64,000 nucleotides of DNA from Euglena gracilis (taxonomy: Eukaryota > Euglenida > Euglenophyceae > Euglenales). This document shows positions 62,411 through 64,000 of this stretch, piece after piece. Within the stretch, counting starts at the first letter, position 1. Every line of letters starts with the position of its first letter. Below the pieces are notes generated by a model. It made no database searches. It was not told the DNA's origin and worked only from the letters and a program-made list of their open reading frames with translations. The translations under genes were made by a program, and so were the position numbers. The stretch is from NCBI GenBank assembly GCA_039621445.1, contig CP154957.1, forward strand, positions 14,624,947-14,688,946, read 5' to 3'.

Positions 62411-63514
62411 TTTTTTTTGTATATTTTGAAGAACTTAACCCATTTTTGGATAATTTTCTCACAAATATCCAGTTTTACACCCATTTTGGCCATTGTGGAT
62501 CGTTTTTGCTGATTTGGGGGCTATTTGTCACTGATTTGGCAAGTATTGGGCTAATTTGGGCCAATCTGAGCATTTTTTTATGGCATTTTGGCCATTTTGC
62601 ACCCTTTTGGTAATTTTGGGTCATTTTTCATAATCTTTTGTGGATTTTGTTGGCGTTTTTGGGCAATTTTTGGTTATTTCAAGCCATTTTAGGTCATTTT
62701 GGTTGCTTTTGGGGAGCCAATGGAGGCTTTATGGGGCACTTCCTTTTGATCTGGGCGAGACATTTCAGAAAATCATTGCATCCCTTCACATTTTTTCTGT
62801 GATGGATACCCCCACCAGGGCCAACCAGGGCCGACCAGAGCACCAAAATGGGAAGTGACCATAGGTGCCTGCTGATGATGTCCAGACCAGTGCGTCTGGA
62901 CCCTGGGGGTTCCTGGAACCCTCCAAACCGTCACAACCAGGTCATTGCCACCAGTACCATTACCAGGGGTGAAATTTTGTGGGGACAATTTTTATGCCGA
63001 AAAAAAAATCCAGTGCCAGTGCGAAGCTCCAGATTTTTTTTTTGACCTCCCAAACCTGCCAAATACCCCATTTTTTGCCATTTTTGGGGGGATTTTTGGG
63101 AACAAAACGAGGGGAAAACAACACGTCAATAGAGGGCAGGTGTATTTTTTAATACCCCCCGGGGGGTTTTAAAGTGGACCGTCTGCCACGGTACCCTGGG
63201 ATTAATGAGGCATAGGGTTCGGGATTGGACTGGCCGGCTGAGGTTCAGCCTCACTCCCTCCTCAACCTCCTGCCTGGAGCGTGTGGCTTTCCAAACTGTC
63301 AGCCCTCCACCTTACCGCAACCTTCCAGCACCACCGTTATCAGTCACCCCAAAGGAAAAGGAACGGCCGAGTCCCTTGTGTGGGCCGACCGTTCGGCGGC
63401 CTATATTTTTCTTTCCCCCCACTTTGCCTTTGTTTGGAAATTTGTTGCGGAGGGAGGAATGCACACACAGAAAAGTGGGAAAGTGGGAGGGCGGGAGGCA
63501 AGAGCAGCACTGGG
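62411..63514. other. No gene recognised
   Basis: T-rich degenerate sequence (GGCCATTTTGG-like phrases) and AT-rich filler; ORFs lack domains. Confidence 0.4.
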
Positions 63515-63720
63515 GTGTAAGGGTGTAGACCCACCCACGGGATCCACACCAACCACACAAGGCGAGTGTATGTCCCTGCAGCGCTGGAATGACACCAGAG
63601 TTGCTCACCCAGCCAGGGGGAGCAACAAAAGAGCACTGGTGTAAGGGGTCCCTGGCCACTCATCACACAAACTGGGCCAGAAGCGAAGTTAGCGCCGCCA
63701 TAATCAGACAAGGTGTTTAA
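63515..63720. repeat. Dispersed repeat with the empty site of the hAT insertion
   Basis: Matches 54,205-54,276 joined to 56,105-56,225: GGCGAGTGTATGTCCCTGCA, then GCTGGAATGACACCAGAGTT with a single AATGACAC, then AGGGGGAGCAACAAAAGAG and GGCCAGAAGCGAAGTTAGCG. Confidence 0.9.
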
Positions 63721-64000
63721 GCGCAACTACGAGGGAGGAATGCGCTTTGGGAGGGGGTGTGAAGCCGAACCTAAGTCCGACCAGTCCTAACCCTAACCCT
63801 GTGCCTTCACTAACCCCAGGGAGTGCTGTTTTGTGCAATTGAGGATACCTCTGGGATTTGAAGGGACAACCAGGTCTCAAACCCTGGTTTTTTGTAGGAT
63901 GTGAAAAACTAAGTCAAAAAAGCCAACCTTGTTTGAAATTTCCTCCAATTTATCAGAATCAGGATACCAGTAGAACTGAAATTCTTTTTTTTGAATTTTT

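Noticed and set aside
63786-63802. CCTAACCCTAACCCT as a telomere
   Set aside because: Only about two and a half copies of the telomere-type repeat, with ordinary repeat sequence on both sides; probably chance or an interstitial remnant.

Overview
The window reads as nuclear DNA of a large, repeat-laden eukaryotic genome, most likely a euglenid (Euglena type). The main evidence is the one host gene found, a DDX3/Ded1-type DEAD-box RNA helicase spread over 50.6-62.1 kb. Its exons join in frame through a mixture of ordinary GT-AG introns and introns without GT-AG ends. These unusual introns carry CAG about 4-6 nt from the 5' end and a pairing CTG (once TTG) about 6-8 nt from the 3' end. That is the published signature of euglenid nonconventional introns. 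There are no operons and no bacterial signals. Nearly everything else is mobile or repeated DNA. No similarity search could be run.

Layout. 1-2.4 kb: 3' part of a DIRS-like element (RNase H, DAM-like module, tyrosine recombinase) ending in a perfect 70-bp inverted repeat. 3.8-10 kb: about 5.2 kb of unclassified sequence between two ~480-bp inverted repeats, next to LINE fragments. 10,267-23,389: a full-length, very young chromodomain Ty3/gypsy element (13.1 kb; 428-bp LTRs differing at about one base; 5-bp target duplication AACTG) inserted into a LINE remnant. It has a coiled-coil Gag-like ORF, RT/RNase H, integrase with chromodomain, and about 5.4 kb of extra coding sequence after integrase. 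Short perfect hairpins occur throughout it. 25.2-32.4 kb, minus strand: a diverged relative of the same family with an internal deletion, a local inversion and nonsense mutations. A perfect 1,023-bp TRIM element is nested in it.

32.4-50 kb: LINE and hAT fragments, tRNA-like sequences, a ~162-bp satellite array, long homopolymer tracts and many 85-470 bp palindromic elements bordered by G/C runs. Several of these are flanked by TA, and one has a TA empty site in the window, so they look like Tc1/mariner-type MITEs with unusual homopolymer ends.

50.6-62.1 kb: the helicase gene. One GT-AG intron carries a small hAT transposon with an 8-bp target duplication; its empty-site paralogue lies at 63.5-63.7 kb. 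A nonconventional intron splits the DEAD box itself and contains a G/C-bordered palindrome with the same core as the MITE families. 62.1-64 kb: minisatellites and repeats, no gene.

How the parts relate: the helicase gene is the only plausible cellular gene. The autonomous or once-autonomous elements (DIRS, LINE, gypsy, hAT) account for most coding potential. The TRIM and G/C-bordered MITEs have no enzyme of their own here and must have used enzymes encoded elsewhere.
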